Below are positions 34,414-43,962 of a stretch of 64,000 bases of DNA, piece after piece. Under the pieces are notes generated by a model. The model ran no database searches. It saw only the letters and a list, made by a program, of their open reading frames with translations, and had not been told where the DNA came from. The DNA is taken from positions 186,001 to 250,000 of the forward strand of contig JBAZVN010000002.1 of assembly GCA_041660815.1 (NCBI GenBank). Direction: 5' to 3'. Source of the stretch: PALSA-1006 sp041660815. GTDB taxonomy: Bacteria > Pseudomonadota > Gammaproteobacteria > Burkholderiales > Gallionellaceae. Position 1 is the first letter of the stretch, and every line of letters starts with the position of its first letter. A program made the position numbers and the translations under genes.

Positions 34414-35374
34414 TATTCTGCCCCAGCAACGCCGCCACAAAATCTTCCGCAACAAAGGGACGCAGATCGTCCAGCCCTTCACCCACGCCGATAAAGCGCA
34501 CCGGAATAGGATGTGCGTTGGCGATAGCGGCTATCACACCGCCTTTGGCGGTGCCGTCCAGTTTGGTTAAAACGAGCCCGGTGACATTGAGTGCCTCGTC
34601 AAACGCTTTTACCTGACTCAATGCGTTTTGCCCGGTGTTGGCATCCAGCACCAGTAACACTTCATGGGGAGCTTCGGGTAAGACTTTGGCAATAACACGT
34701 TTTACTTTTTTAATTTCTTCCATCAGGTGCGCCTGTGTGGTTAGGCGTCCTGCGGTATCGGCCAGCACCACATCAATGCCGCGTGCCTGGGCAGCATTCA
34801 CCGCATCGTAAATAACCGCTGCGGCATCGCCGCTTTGCTGGGCAATCACCGTGACATTATTGCGCGCCCCCCATTCCATTAATTGCTCGCGTGCCGCAGC
34901 GCGGAAAGTGTCGCCCGCCGCCAGCAATACCGACTTGCCCTGCATCTGAAAATATTTTGCCAGCTTGCCGATAGACGTTGTCTTGCCCGCGCCATTGACG
35001 CCGCACAGCATGATGACAAAAGGTTTATGTCCCTCGATGATCAGGGATTGTGTCAGCGGCGCCAGCAATTTGAGTAGGGCGTGCGCCAGTGCGTCTTTGA
35101 GCTGTGCCGCTTCGGTTAATTTTTGTTCCTTTACTTGGCGGCGCACATCTGCCAGCAACAAATTGGTGGCGTCCATGCCGACATCCGAGGTGATCAGGAT
35201 GGTTTCCAGTTCATCGTAAAGTTCGGCGTCAATGCGACCGCCGCGACTGAATAATTCGGAAAGTTGATTGCCGGTGCGCGCTAAACCCTGCTTTAAACGA
35301 CCCAGCCAGCCGGTCTTTTCCGGTGTGCTTTCAGTCGTCTGTGCGGGAGTGGATTTTTTTAGAAAACTAAACAT
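34406..35374 (-). CDS. ftsY: FtsY, signal recognition particle receptor
   Basis: SRP receptor GTPase that delivers ribosome-nascent chains to the translocon. The ATG at 35374 (MFSFLKKSTP) gives 322 residues, with a short acidic/charged N-domain, the NG core and G-motifs GVNGAGKTTSIGKLA, DTAGRLTTQ, TKLDGTAKGG and the closing GVGEGLDDLRPF. Divergent from the peptidase genes. Confidence 0.97.
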   Translation of the reverse strand: MFSFLKKSTPAQTTESTPEKTGWLGRLKQGLARTGNQLSELFSRGGRIDAELYDELETILITSDVGMDATNLLLADVRRQVKEQKLTEAAQLKDALAHALLKLLAPLTQSLIIEGHKPFVIMLCGVNGAGKTTSIGKLAKYFQMQGKSVLLAAGDTFRAAAREQLMEWGARNNVTVIAQQSGDAAAVIYDAVNAAQARGIDVVLADTAGRLTTQAHLMEEIKKVKRVIAKVLPEAPHEVLLVLDANTGQNALSQVKAFDEALNVTGLVLTKLDGTAKGGVIAAIANAHPIPVRFIGVGEGLDDLRPFVAEDFVAALLGQNND

Positions 35375-35491
35375 ATGAGCATTTTGCCTGTGGTCGAAAA
35401 CCCATAAAATGGCGCATAATGCGCGCCCTTTGCGGCGCTGTTTTGCCGCCGGCGGCATTTTATTCTGATTGAACTCACTTGGGCTAGATAT

Positions 35492-36856
35492 ATGCGCATA
35501 AGAATATTTAATTTTTGCTGTGGCTTGCTGTTGTTAGTGCCTTTTTCGATACAGGCCGAAGTGTTTGAAAAGACCCTGGGCAACGGTCTAAAAGTCATTG
35601 TTAAAGAAGACCATCGCGCACCGGTATTGGTGCAGCAAGTCTGGTATCGCGCGGGCAGCATGGATGAACGTACCGGCACTACGGGCGTTGCGCATGTGCT
35701 GGAACACATGATGTTTAAAGGCACCAAGAGCGTGCCGATGGGCGAGTTTTCCAAACGCATCGCGGCAGCCGGCGGGCGCGAAAATGCTTTTACCAGTTAC
35801 GATTACACCGCGTACTTTCAGCAATTACACAAATCCAAGTTACCGCTTGCGATGCAGCTGGAGTCAGACCGCATGCACAATCTGCAATTAACGGCTGAAG
35901 AGTTCGGCAAAGAAATCCGGGTGGTTATGGAAGAGCGCCGTATGCGCACCGACGATGAACCGCATGCGTTGATGTACGAAAAACTGATGGCGACAGCCTA
36001 TCAGGAGCATCCCTATCAGCATCCCATTATCGGTTGGATGAATGATCTGGAAGCGATGACCGCCGCCGATGCGCAGGAGTGGTACAAAAGCTGGTATGCG
36101 CCGAATAATGCGGTGCTGATTGTGGCGGGCGATGTGGACGCAAAAGCAGTCTTTAAATTGGCCGAGCAAAATTACGGCAAGATCAAAGCGCGCCCGTTGC
36201 CGGTTCGCAAAGCCTACCGGGAATCGCCACAGTTAGGCATTAAACGCCTGACCCTTAAAGCGCCCGCCGAGTTGCCGCATCTCATCATGGCGTATCACAC
36301 CCCCACGCTTAAGAACGCAGAAACCGACACGCTGCCTTACGCGCTGGATGTTTTGGCCGGGATACTGGATGGCAATGAATCGGCGCGTATGAATACCGCT
36401 TTGGTGCGTGAACAGCAGATTGCCAGCGAAATTGGCGCGGGCTATGACAGTACCGGCCGGGGGCCGAGCATGTTTGTATTGGAAGGCACACCTTCGGCAG
36501 GCAAGTCGGTGGCAGATTTGGAAGCGGCAATTCGTGAACAGTTGCTCAAGCTTATTCGCGAGGGTGTCAGTGCGGAAGAGTTGCAGCGGGTCAAGGCGCA
36601 GGTGACGGCGAACGAAGTTTACAAACTGGATTCTGTGTTCTATCAGGCCATGCAGATCGGTCAGATGGAGAGTATCGGGCTGGGTTACAAAGTGCTTCCG
36701 GTCATGCTGAAAAAGCTTCAGGAAGTTACGGCGCAACAGGTGCAGGACGCCGCCCGTGAAATATTAAAAGATGACAATTTAACGATCGCGGTACTCGATC
36801 CGCAACCGCTGTCAAATAAACCCAAAAAAGCCGGAGGCAATATTCATGCGCACTAA
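35492..36856 (+). CDS. M16 zinc peptidase, catalytic (PqqL/YmxG-like)
   Basis: Predicted periplasmic insulinase-family peptidase of unknown substrate. 454 residues with a signal peptide (FCCGLLLLVPFSIQA). The inverted zinc motif HxxEH is intact in VAHVLEHMMF (about residues 70-74), with the distal Glu region in EEFGKEIRVVMEERRMR. A second M16 gene follows and overlaps by 11 bases, as in paired M16 systems where one partner is non-catalytic. Confidence 0.93.
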   Translation: MRIRIFNFCCGLLLLVPFSIQAEVFEKTLGNGLKVIVKEDHRAPVLVQQVWYRAGSMDERTGTTGVAHVLEHMMFKGTKSVPMGEFSKRIAAAGGRENAFTSYDYTAYFQQLHKSKLPLAMQLESDRMHNLQLTAEEFGKEIRVVMEERRMRTDDEPHALMYEKLMATAYQEHPYQHPIIGWMNDLEAMTAADAQEWYKSWYAPNNAVLIVAGDVDAKAVFKLAEQNYGKIKARPLPVRKAYRESPQLGIKRLTLKAPAELPHLIMAYHTPTLKNAETDTLPYALDVLAGILDGNESARMNTALVREQQIASEIGAGYDSTGRGPSMFVLEGTPSAGKSVADLEAAIREQLLKLIREGVSAEELQRVKAQVTANEVYKLDSVFYQAMQIGQMESIGLGYKVLPVMLKKLQEVTAQQVQDAAREILKDDNLTIAVLDPQPLSNKPKKAGGNIHAH

Positions 36857-38174
36857 TTGGCCAATCATGCGAACAGGGGTGATATTTTTATCATTAATAA
36901 TCAATGCGTTATATTCAAGCGCTAGTGCAACACCCACTATTCAACACTGGCAGGCTGCCAGTGGCGCGCGTGTCTATTTTGTGGAAAATCACGACTTGCC
37001 GATGCTGGATGTGGCGGTTACTTTTCCGGCGGGTAGCGGCTTTGACGATCCGGCCAAGCTTGGCGTGGCAGGATTTGTGAATGGTATGTTGGATGCCGGA
37101 ACTGACGGTTTAAACGAAGATGAAATTGGCCGCAAGTTGGCGGATATTGGCGCGCAAAAGGCGAGCCAATTTGACCCGGATCGCGCCGGTTTAAGCATGC
37201 GTACGCTGAGCTATCCCGCACAACGGGAAGTTGCTCTGGACATTTTAGCGCGCATGTTACAGCGTCCGCTATTTCCCGAGGCGATCTTGGCACGCGAAAA
37301 AGTTCGCCTGATTGCCGCGTTGAAAGAAGCCGAAACGAAACCGGAAAGTATTGCCGCCAAAGCCTTTGGCAAAGCGGTATTTGCGATGCATCCCTATGGA
37401 ACTTCAATTGAAGTTCCGGATGTGGAAAAAATTCAACGCGCCGATTTGGAAAATTATTACCGCAGTCATTACGCGGCCAAAGCCGCCGTGGTTGCGCTGA
37501 TGGGCGACCTTACCCGCGCGCAGGCCGAAGCCATTGCCCAACAACTGACCGAAAAATTGCCGGACGGCGCAGCGTCAACTCAACTTCCTGCGGTGACCAT
37601 ACACATTCAAAGCAGTGAACAACGCATCGCGCATCCGGCCAGTCAAAGTCATATTTTGATCGGTACGCCGGGCGTCGCACGCAGCGATCCGGATTATTTT
37701 CCGCTGTATGTCGGTAACTATATTTTGGGCGGTGGCGGTTTTGTATCGCGACTGATGAACGAAATTCGCGAGAAGCGTGGCATGGCTTATAGCGTGTACA
37801 GCTACTTTATGCCGATGCAGCAACCCGGGGCGTTTCAGATTGGTTTGCAAACCAAAAAAGAACAAGCTGACGAAGCGCTCAAACTAACGCGTGCCACACT
37901 GCGCGAATTTGTTGAGAAAGGCGTTAGCGCCAAAGAGCTGCAAGCGGCCAAAGACAACATCATCGGCGGCTTTCCTTTGCGCATTGATAGCAATAAAAAA
38001 ATACTTGAGTATCTAAGCGTGATCGGCTTTTATAATTTGCCGTTGAATTATCTGGATGATTTCACTGTCCAAGTGGGCAGGGTAAGCGCCGCGCAGATTC
38101 ACGATGCATTTAAACGGCGCATTCATCCCGACGCAATGGCAACCGTCGTTGTGGGTGCGCCGGAGGTTAAGTAA
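36846..38174 (+). CDS. M16 family protein lacking the zinc motif
   Basis: Partner of the preceding peptidase. 442 residues with an N-terminal hydrophobic signal-like segment and two M16 halves (VTFPAGSGFDDPAKLGVAGF, GGFVSRLMNEIREKRGMAYSV). Where the catalytic partner has HxxEH, this protein has VAGFVNGMLDAG, so it should not bind zinc. Proteins of this kind usually form the substrate-binding half of a heterodimer. Confidence 0.9.
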   Translation: MRTNWPIMRTGVIFLSLIINALYSSASATPTIQHWQAASGARVYFVENHDLPMLDVAVTFPAGSGFDDPAKLGVAGFVNGMLDAGTDGLNEDEIGRKLADIGAQKASQFDPDRAGLSMRTLSYPAQREVALDILARMLQRPLFPEAILAREKVRLIAALKEAETKPESIAAKAFGKAVFAMHPYGTSIEVPDVEKIQRADLENYYRSHYAAKAAVVALMGDLTRAQAEAIAQQLTEKLPDGAASTQLPAVTIHIQSSEQRIAHPASQSHILIGTPGVARSDPDYFPLYVGNYILGGGGFVSRLMNEIREKRGMAYSVYSYFMPMQQPGAFQIGLQTKKEQADEALKLTRATLREFVEKGVSAKELQAAKDNIIGGFPLRIDSNKKILEYLSVIGFYNLPLNYLDDFTVQVGRVSAAQIHDAFKRRIHPDAMATVVVGAPEVK

Positions 38175-38176
38175 TA

Positions 38177-38722
38177 GTGGCGATGAATAAAGTAAGAATT
38201 ATTGGCGGCTCGCATCGGCGTCGCCTGATTGAATTCCCCGATGCGGAAGGACTGCGTCCCACCCCGGACCGGGTGCGTGAAACCCTGTTCAATTGGCTGG
38301 GACAGACGCTGGATGGACGCCGCTGTTTGGATCTGTTTGCCGGTAGCGGTGCACTGGGTTTTGAAGCAGCTTCGCGCGGGGCGCAAGAGGTGGTGATGGT
38401 GGAGCGAAATCGTAGCGTCTACCGCACCCTGCAGGATAACCTGAAAAAATTGGGTTTTTTGAATGTGGCGCTACATAGCGCGGATGGGCTAGAATTCGTA
38501 TCCCGGCAAAACGGGCTGTTTGATGTCATATTTCTTGACCCGCCGTTTGATAGTGATTATCTGTCAAAATTATTACCGTTATTAATCAATAAGTTGGATA
38601 ATAGCGGCTGTGTATATGTTGAGAGCGGAGTCGCTTTTGTGGCGGACGGAGCCTGGCAAATTGTTAAGCAGGCAAGAGCCGGCGCAGTGTTTTACCAATT
38701 ATTGCAACATCAAAATACATGA
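38177..38722 (+). CDS. rsmD: RsmD, 16S rRNA m2G966 methyltransferase
   Basis: Methylates G966 of 16S rRNA using SAM. 181 residues from a GTG; an ATG 6 bases downstream is equally possible. Landmarks are RIIGGSHRRR, RVRETLFNWLG, the SAM loop LDLFAGSGALGFEA and the catalytic FLDPPFD. Followed by coaD with a 4-base overlap, a conserved pair. Confidence 0.96.
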   Translation: MAMNKVRIIGGSHRRRLIEFPDAEGLRPTPDRVRETLFNWLGQTLDGRRCLDLFAGSGALGFEAASRGAQEVVMVERNRSVYRTLQDNLKKLGFLNVALHSADGLEFVSRQNGLFDVIFLDPPFDSDYLSKLLPLLINKLDNSGCVYVESGVAFVADGAWQIVKQARAGAVFYQLLQHQNT

Positions 38723-39195
38723 TAAGAGTTGTTTACCCCGGAACGTTTGATCCCATTACCTGCGGGCATGAAGATGTGGTGCGGCGAGCTGCAGGCCTGT
38801 TTGGCGAAGTGATCGTTGCCGTGGCGGAAAGTCGCAGCGGAACTTTGTTTTCGTTAAATGAGCGGGTGGCAATGGCTCAGGAAGTATTCAAAGATTTCTC
38901 CAACGTGCGCGTGGAAGGTTTTAATGATTTGCTGATGAATTACGTGCGGGCTAAAGATGCGCGGGTAGTATTGCGCGGCTTGCGTGCCGTGTCTGATTTC
39001 GAATACGAATTTCAAATGGCCGGCATGAACCGCAGTTTGCATCCCGACGTGGAGACGGTTTTTTTAACCCCAGCCGAGACCTATACTTTTATTTCGGCCA
39101 GTATGGTGCGGGAAATTTCGCGCTTCGGGGGGGATGTGAGCAAGTTTGTTTCACCCTCGGTGGTGCAAAAACTAAAAGATAAAAAATCAACTTAA
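38719..39195 (+). CDS. coaD: CoaD, phosphopantetheine adenylyltransferase
   Basis: Adds AMP to 4'-phosphopantetheine in coenzyme A synthesis. 158 residues. The nucleotidyltransferase motif is TFDPITCGHEDV (T/HxGH type) and the second motif is ISASMVREISR. RGLRAVSDFEYEFQMAGMNR is the typical middle block. Normal length. Confidence 0.97.
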   Translation: MIRVVYPGTFDPITCGHEDVVRRAAGLFGEVIVAVAESRSGTLFSLNERVAMAQEVFKDFSNVRVEGFNDLLMNYVRAKDARVVLRGLRAVSDFEYEFQMAGMNRSLHPDVETVFLTPAETYTFISASMVREISRFGGDVSKFVSPSVVQKLKDKKST

Positions 39196-39215
39196 TATAA
39201 ATAGAGGAGTAGAAA

Positions 39216-39470
39216 ATGGCATTAATTATTACCGACGAATGTATTAACTGTGACGTATGCGAGCCCGAGTGCCCGAATGAGGCGATCACCCAGGGCGAAA
39301 CAATTTATGTCATCGATCCCAAAAAATGTACCGAATGCGTGGGGCATTACGACACGCCACAGTGCGTTGAAGTTTGTCCGGTAGATTGCATTCCGACCGA
39401 TCCTGCAAATGTGGAAAGCAAGGCGCAGCTGCAAGCCAAATATGAAAAATTGATGGCCGCCAAAAAATAA
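39216..39470 (+). CDS. YfhL-type 2[4Fe-4S] ferredoxin
   Basis: Electron carrier with two [4Fe-4S] clusters. 84 residues. The first cluster motif is CINCDVCEPECPN; the second is CTECVGHYDTPQCVEVCP, where the extra residues between the first two cysteines and the C-terminal helix identify the Allochromatium/YfhL type. Good ribosome site (GAGGAG) upstream. Follows coaD, as in many betaproteobacteria. Confidence 0.96.
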   Translation: MALIITDECINCDVCEPECPNEAITQGETIYVIDPKKCTECVGHYDTPQCVEVCPVDCIPTDPANVESKAQLQAKYEKLMAAKK

Positions 39471-39565
39471 AATCTACAACTATAACAAATGGTTGCGGTA
39501 ATAAGTATAAGTAATAATGCACACCAAGCCGGATAACTTCCGGCGGCGTAAGATAAGTCCTTTCG

Positions 39566-39591
39566 GGCGGATACAATTATACGTATCCGCC
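39566..39591 (+). terminator. Hairpin after the ferredoxin gene
   Basis: Nine-base stem GGCGGATAC (39566-39574) and GTATCCGCC (39583-39591). A shorter GCCGGA/TCCGGC hairpin lies just before it (about 39535). No clean T run follows, so a terminator is likely but not certain. Confidence 0.45.
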
Positions 39592-39666
39592 GGATATCTC
39601 TGCCCTATTCAACATTTTTTCATGTTCAATGTGCTTGGGCTCAAACTGAATTATTAGGCATTCGAC

Positions 39667-42123
39667 ATGAGCTTAAACATTCATATTCCCAAATTCAGCC
39701 TATTTAAGTCGGGCTATAAACCGCTTTGGATTTTACTTGTGGTGGCAATGGGTTTGCTGCTGCTGGGTGAGCGCGTGTTTTTCAATTTGCGCGAAGCGGT
39801 TAAGACAAATCAAAAAGACCAAATTTCAGCAATCGGCAAATTAAAAGCCAATCAAATTCGTGACTGGCTGGATGACCGTCATTCTGATATTCGAACTTTG
39901 TCGGAAGATTCCTATTTCGCGCGCGATGTAGACAAATGGTTGTTGTCAGGACGTACCGATCAGGAGCAAAGCGAACGGATAAAAAATCGTCTGGAAGCTT
40001 TTATTGATGCGCATCACTATCACGCCATATATTTGTATGACGCGCAGGGACAACTGGTCATGCTGGGCGGGAAAAGTAATCGCTATCAGGAGGATATGAG
40101 CGACATAGCACGGCAAGTTATGCTTTCCGGTCGGGTGTTTTTTGTTGATTTGCACAAACATATCGATCCGCAACTCCCGATAAGTTTGGGATTTATGAGT
40201 CCATTTAAACTGAAAAATAGATCGGTTGGGGCCATCTATTTTGCCGAAAATCCGGATAGTTATCTTTATCCCTTAATTGAAAGCCGACTGCTCAGCAGTA
40301 CCACTGCGGAGACGCAACTAATTCGGGCTGAAGGTGAACATGTGCGATTTTTAACCCGGTTACGCAGCAGTATTAGCGCACCACTGGATTTCAGTCTGCC
40401 TTTAAGCACACCCGATCTGGACGCGGCTCAGGCTTTGCAGGGAAAACACGGTTTACTGGAGCATGCCCACGACTATCAGAAAATAGGCGTACTTTCGTTT
40501 GCCACGCCAATACAGGGCACGCTCTGGGTGCTGATTTCCAAAGTGGCCGAAGAGGAAGCTTACGCATTGGTAAACCGGATTGTATGGATTGCCGGGATGG
40601 TTTCGATTATCATTTTTTCGATTGGCAGCGCATGGTTCTGGCAGTGGTGGCGACGTGAACAGACCCTTCAGTTGTCCTCCGTATTGGAACAAAAACTGCG
40701 CGCCGATGAAGCGTTATTAAAAATTGAATCGCAGTACCACAATCTTTTTGATAATGCGGCAGTGCCTATTCTGGAAGAAGACTATTCCCGCGTAAAAGCA
40801 GGATTTCGAGCCCTGTCAGCGCAGGGTGTGACTGATTTTCGCGATTACTTCGAGAAACATCCTGAAGAGGTAAAAAAATATTCAGCCATGATTCAGATTG
40901 TGGCGATTAACAAGCCGGGGCTGGATTTTTTAGGTGCCAGCGACAAAGGCAAATTGGTAAATTATCTTCCGCAATTTTTTGTCGAGGAATCCTGGCCTCA
41001 ATTTACCCGTGAGCTGGTGGCACTTGCCGAAGGCGCTATGTATTTCGAGTATGAAGTTGCCATGCGTAATGGAACGGGCGAGCGCCGCGACTTGCTGCAT
41101 AAATTATCGGTTGCCGCCCCCAGTAGCGAAACGCTGGATCGGGTGCTGATTTCCTTTATCGATATCACCGAGCGCAAACAATCCGAGTCGCGCGTCAACT
41201 TTTTGGCTTACCACGACCGCTTAACCGCGCTTCCCAATCGCGCATTATTTTTTGACCGCCTATCGCAAGCCATGTCCCAAGCAAGGCGCAGCGGGAAAAA
41301 TGTTGCCCTGGTATTTTTGGACTTGGACGGCTTTAAACCGATCAACGATATTCACGGGCATGAAGCGGGAGATGTCGTGTTAAAAATAGTCGCACAGCGT
41401 CTATTATCCTGCGTTCGTGCGGTGGATACCGTTGCGCGTTTAGGCGGGGATGAATTCGCAATTATCGTCGGCGAAATGGAAAATCCGACCGAAATTGAAC
41501 GCGTTACCGAGCAAATCTTGCAGGCATTTACCCAGTTATTAATGCTGCCCAATGGCCAACAATGTGTGGTGGGTGTCAGTATGGGAATCAGTCTTTATCC
41601 CGACAACGGCGATGAGATGGACAGCCTGCTGGCCGCTGCAGATGCGGCAATGTATGACAGCAAACACAGCGGCAAGAATACCTACACCTACTTCGGAGGA
41701 ACACCCCACGATATTCGGGATGGCGACTCATGGATCGTATTCGATGACGCGCACCTTGTCGGAATCGCGGAAATTGACGAGCAGCATCAGGAACTGGTGC
41801 GAATGGTGAATCGCTTAAATGGCGTCATTAAAAACCGCGAGGGCGATGCGGTGGCTTTGTTGTTATACGATGAATTACTTGAATATACGGCGTTCCATTT
41901 TGCCGCAGAACACCGACTGATGGAAAAAGTCGGCTTCCCCAACCGGGAAAAGCATGATCAGGAACATGCTCATTTGGTTAGCGAAGCCGTGCATTTTAAA
42001 GCGCGTTTAACGCGGGGTGGGGATTTGCTGGCGTTGCAATCAATCAAGGATTGGCTGCTCAATCATATTCAGTATTCGGATAAACCGATGGCGCAATATT
42101 TGCGCTCCAAGGGGCTGCGCTAA
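39667..42123 (+). CDS. Membrane diguanylate cyclase with C-terminal bacteriohemerythrin
   Basis: Makes cyclic di-GMP, probably in response to oxygen or redox state. 818 residues: a membrane helix (about 18-36), a periplasmic sensor region, a second helix (about 302-326, ending WQWWRREQ), a PAS-like domain (about 355-500), a GGDEF domain, and a C-terminal bacteriohemerythrin. The active-site GGDEF is at 593-597 and the product-inhibition site RxxD (RAVD) at 584-587, so the enzyme should be active and feedback-controlled. The hemerythrin ligands are present (DEQHQE, HFAAEH, HDQEH, HIQYSD). No EAL domain. A flagellar cluster in the window is a plausible downstream process. Confidence 0.9.
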   Translation: MSLNIHIPKFSLFKSGYKPLWILLVVAMGLLLLGERVFFNLREAVKTNQKDQISAIGKLKANQIRDWLDDRHSDIRTLSEDSYFARDVDKWLLSGRTDQEQSERIKNRLEAFIDAHHYHAIYLYDAQGQLVMLGGKSNRYQEDMSDIARQVMLSGRVFFVDLHKHIDPQLPISLGFMSPFKLKNRSVGAIYFAENPDSYLYPLIESRLLSSTTAETQLIRAEGEHVRFLTRLRSSISAPLDFSLPLSTPDLDAAQALQGKHGLLEHAHDYQKIGVLSFATPIQGTLWVLISKVAEEEAYALVNRIVWIAGMVSIIIFSIGSAWFWQWWRREQTLQLSSVLEQKLRADEALLKIESQYHNLFDNAAVPILEEDYSRVKAGFRALSAQGVTDFRDYFEKHPEEVKKYSAMIQIVAINKPGLDFLGASDKGKLVNYLPQFFVEESWPQFTRELVALAEGAMYFEYEVAMRNGTGERRDLLHKLSVAAPSSETLDRVLISFIDITERKQSESRVNFLAYHDRLTALPNRALFFDRLSQAMSQARRSGKNVALVFLDLDGFKPINDIHGHEAGDVVLKIVAQRLLSCVRAVDTVARLGGDEFAIIVGEMENPTEIERVTEQILQAFTQLLMLPNGQQCVVGVSMGISLYPDNGDEMDSLLAAADAAMYDSKHSGKNTYTYFGGTPHDIRDGDSWIVFDDAHLVGIAEIDEQHQELVRMVNRLNGVIKNREGDAVALLLYDELLEYTAFHFAAEHRLMEKVGFPNREKHDQEHAHLVSEAVHFKARLTRGGDLLALQSIKDWLLNHIQYSDKPMAQYLRSKGLR

Positions 42124-42158
42124 AACTTCTCCGGCAGCCCCCTGGCAACACAATAAGC

Positions 42159-42836
42159 TTAATTATCCGCCGGAACCGACATACCGTACTGCAAAATACC
42201 TTGCACGTTCATATAAATCGATTTGGGGAGATTTTTGCCATGATCAAGTTTGGCACCTTTCAGGTATGCACCTTTAAACGCAACATCTTCCAATTGGGCT
42301 GAAGCAAAATTAGCCCCGCATAAGCTGGCATTGTTAAGTTTGGCGCTACTTAGATTGGCGAAGCTAAAATTGGCATAGTTTAAATTTGCACCTTCCAATT
42401 CTGTTTTATAGAGCAGGGCATCGCGAAAAGTAGATCCGGAAAGATCGGCACCGTTCAGTTCTGTGCCCGTTAAATCCACGTTATCAAAATTTACTCCGGA
42501 AAGATTCAAACCGCTTAAGTTGACGTCTTTTAAATCAACCTTTCCTTCCTTGGTTTTCGGCAATTTTTCTTTGGCGTTGGCTAGCGTATCTCTTGCCGCG
42601 ACAAGATTTTTTCCCAATAAAACGATGAATTGGTTTTTGGTTTGGGATTGTCCATTCTGCGGCCTTTCGTTTTTGGCGATTATTCTGAGCTTGTCCAATT
42701 TATCCATATCTACCGCAACACTGCCGCGCCACTCGATACAGGCAGATGCCGCATCCGGTTGTTCCGCACCCGCAGGGATAGTAAATGCGGCCAAGGAAAA
42801 AATACAACCTATTGTTAATATTGACTTATATTGCAT
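42159..42836 (-). CDS. Secreted pentapeptide-repeat protein
   Basis: Predicted periplasmic or secreted protein of unknown function. From the ATG at 42836 it has 225 residues with a signal peptide (ILTIGCIFSLAAFTIPAGA). The N-terminal half is helical; the second half has about fifteen A(D/N)LxX pentapeptides (LNLSGVNFDNVDLTGTELNG and onward, with ANLNYANFSFANLSSAKLNN), which fold as a right-handed beta helix. Lies between the cyclase (tail to tail) and mutM. Confidence 0.85.
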   Translation of the reverse strand: MQYKSILTIGCIFSLAAFTIPAGAEQPDAASACIEWRGSVAVDMDKLDKLRIIAKNERPQNGQSQTKNQFIVLLGKNLVAARDTLANAKEKLPKTKEGKVDLKDVNLSGLNLSGVNFDNVDLTGTELNGADLSGSTFRDALLYKTELEGANLNYANFSFANLSSAKLNNASLCGANFASAQLEDVAFKGAYLKGAKLDHGKNLPKSIYMNVQGILQYGMSVPADN

Positions 42837-42928
42837 ATTGCGCTCCCTTAAATAATCGAAATTAGCTGATGGTGCATTGCCAATATAGCAAAAGATTTCG
42901 TTAGGGAGGATAAAAATTGCAAAAGAAT

Positions 42929-43744
42929 TCAGGTTTGACACACGCCACAGTAAAAACTGGAACGCTGCCCCTGTTTGATTTGCTTGAGGACATTTCCACA
43001 GCGCCGGCATGCTTCCCCGCCGCGCCCGTACACCCAGTAATGCTGCTGAAAATATCCCTGCTTACCGTCGCTATCCACATAGTCGCGCAGACTGCTGCCC
43101 CCCAATTTTATGGACTCACTGAGAGTGGCGTGAATCTCTTCCACCAACTTTGCGCAGCGTATGCGGCTTAATTTTTTGGCGGGCAACTGTGGTTTTATTC
43201 CAGCCCGAAATAGAGCCTCGTTCGCATAGATATTGCCCACGCCCACCACAACATGGCTATCCATAATGAGTTGTTTAATAGCAATCGCGCGCGAGCGGGT
43301 GGCTTGATATAAATACTCGGCATTGAAAGCGCCTGCCAGAGGCTCGGGTCCTAATTTGCACAGTAGCGGATGTTCGCTAATTGCGCCACGATGCCATAAC
43401 ACTGCACCAAAACGGCGCGGATCATGCAAGCGCATAATCTTGCCATTTGCCAATACCATATCAAAATGATCATGCTTATTCGGAGAGGTGGGCGCAGTTA
43501 AAATACGCAAACTTCCAGACATACCCAAGTGCAAGATGAGCGTTCCCGAGTCAAAATTAATCAGCAGATATTTGGCGCGGCGCTGTAAAGTACGAATAGA
43601 TTGTTGCAATAGCAGCTCGGGTAAATCAACCGGAATCGGCCAGCGTAAACGGGGCGTGCGAATCACGATCCCCGCAACAACTTGTCCGGTTAAATGCGGT
43701 TCCAGTCCGCGCAGGGTGGTTTCTACTTCCGGCAATTCAGGCAT
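42929..43744 (-). CDS. mutM: MutM (Fpg), formamidopyrimidine-DNA glycosylase
   Basis: Removes 8-oxoguanine and formamidopyrimidines from DNA. 271 residues. The catalytic Pro-2/Glu-3 are in MPELPEVETT, and the C-terminal zinc finger is CRRC-x16-CGVC. The helix-two-turn-helix region near VGVGNIYANEALFRAGI is intact. Works with MutY, also in this window. Confidence 0.97.
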   Translation of the reverse strand: MPELPEVETTLRGLEPHLTGQVVAGIVIRTPRLRWPIPVDLPELLLQQSIRTLQRRAKYLLINFDSGTLILHLGMSGSLRILTAPTSPNKHDHFDMVLANGKIMRLHDPRRFGAVLWHRGAISEHPLLCKLGPEPLAGAFNAEYLYQATRSRAIAIKQLIMDSHVVVGVGNIYANEALFRAGIKPQLPAKKLSRIRCAKLVEEIHATLSESIKLGGSSLRDYVDSDGKQGYFQQHYWVYGRGGEACRRCGNVLKQIKQGQRSSFYCGVCQT

Positions 43745-43781
43745 GTTAGTTATATTTAAAATTATCCGGGCAACAGCATTT

Positions 43782-43923
43782 AGGGCGCCCCTAGAAATTC
43801 AATTTTAGAAGCCAGGCAAGGCGCGATCAAAAAAATCGGACGCGGCATCTGCATGATATGTAAGGAGTAATTTTTTGTGGGCAACGCAGCTTCGCGAAGT
43901 AAATTTAATTTTAGAGGTGCCCT
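43782..43923 (+). repeat. MITE-like palindromic repeat, copy C (mutM-helicase gap)
   Basis: 142 bases, the same length as copy B. Ends form the pair AGGGCGCCCCTAGAAATT against AGGGCACCTCTAAAATTA reversed, with a few mismatches. The core anchors AAGCCAGGCAAGGCGCG (from 43809) and GCAACGCAGC are shared with copies A and B. It lies in the 218-base divergent gap between mutM and the DEAD-box helicase, just before the helicase start. Confidence 0.8.
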
Positions 43924-43962
43924 TTAGATGCCCGCCGTTATTCCAGTATAATACACGCACTT

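Noticed and set aside
36233..36736. 167-residue open frame opposite the first M16 gene
   Set aside because: Shadow frame with no motif.
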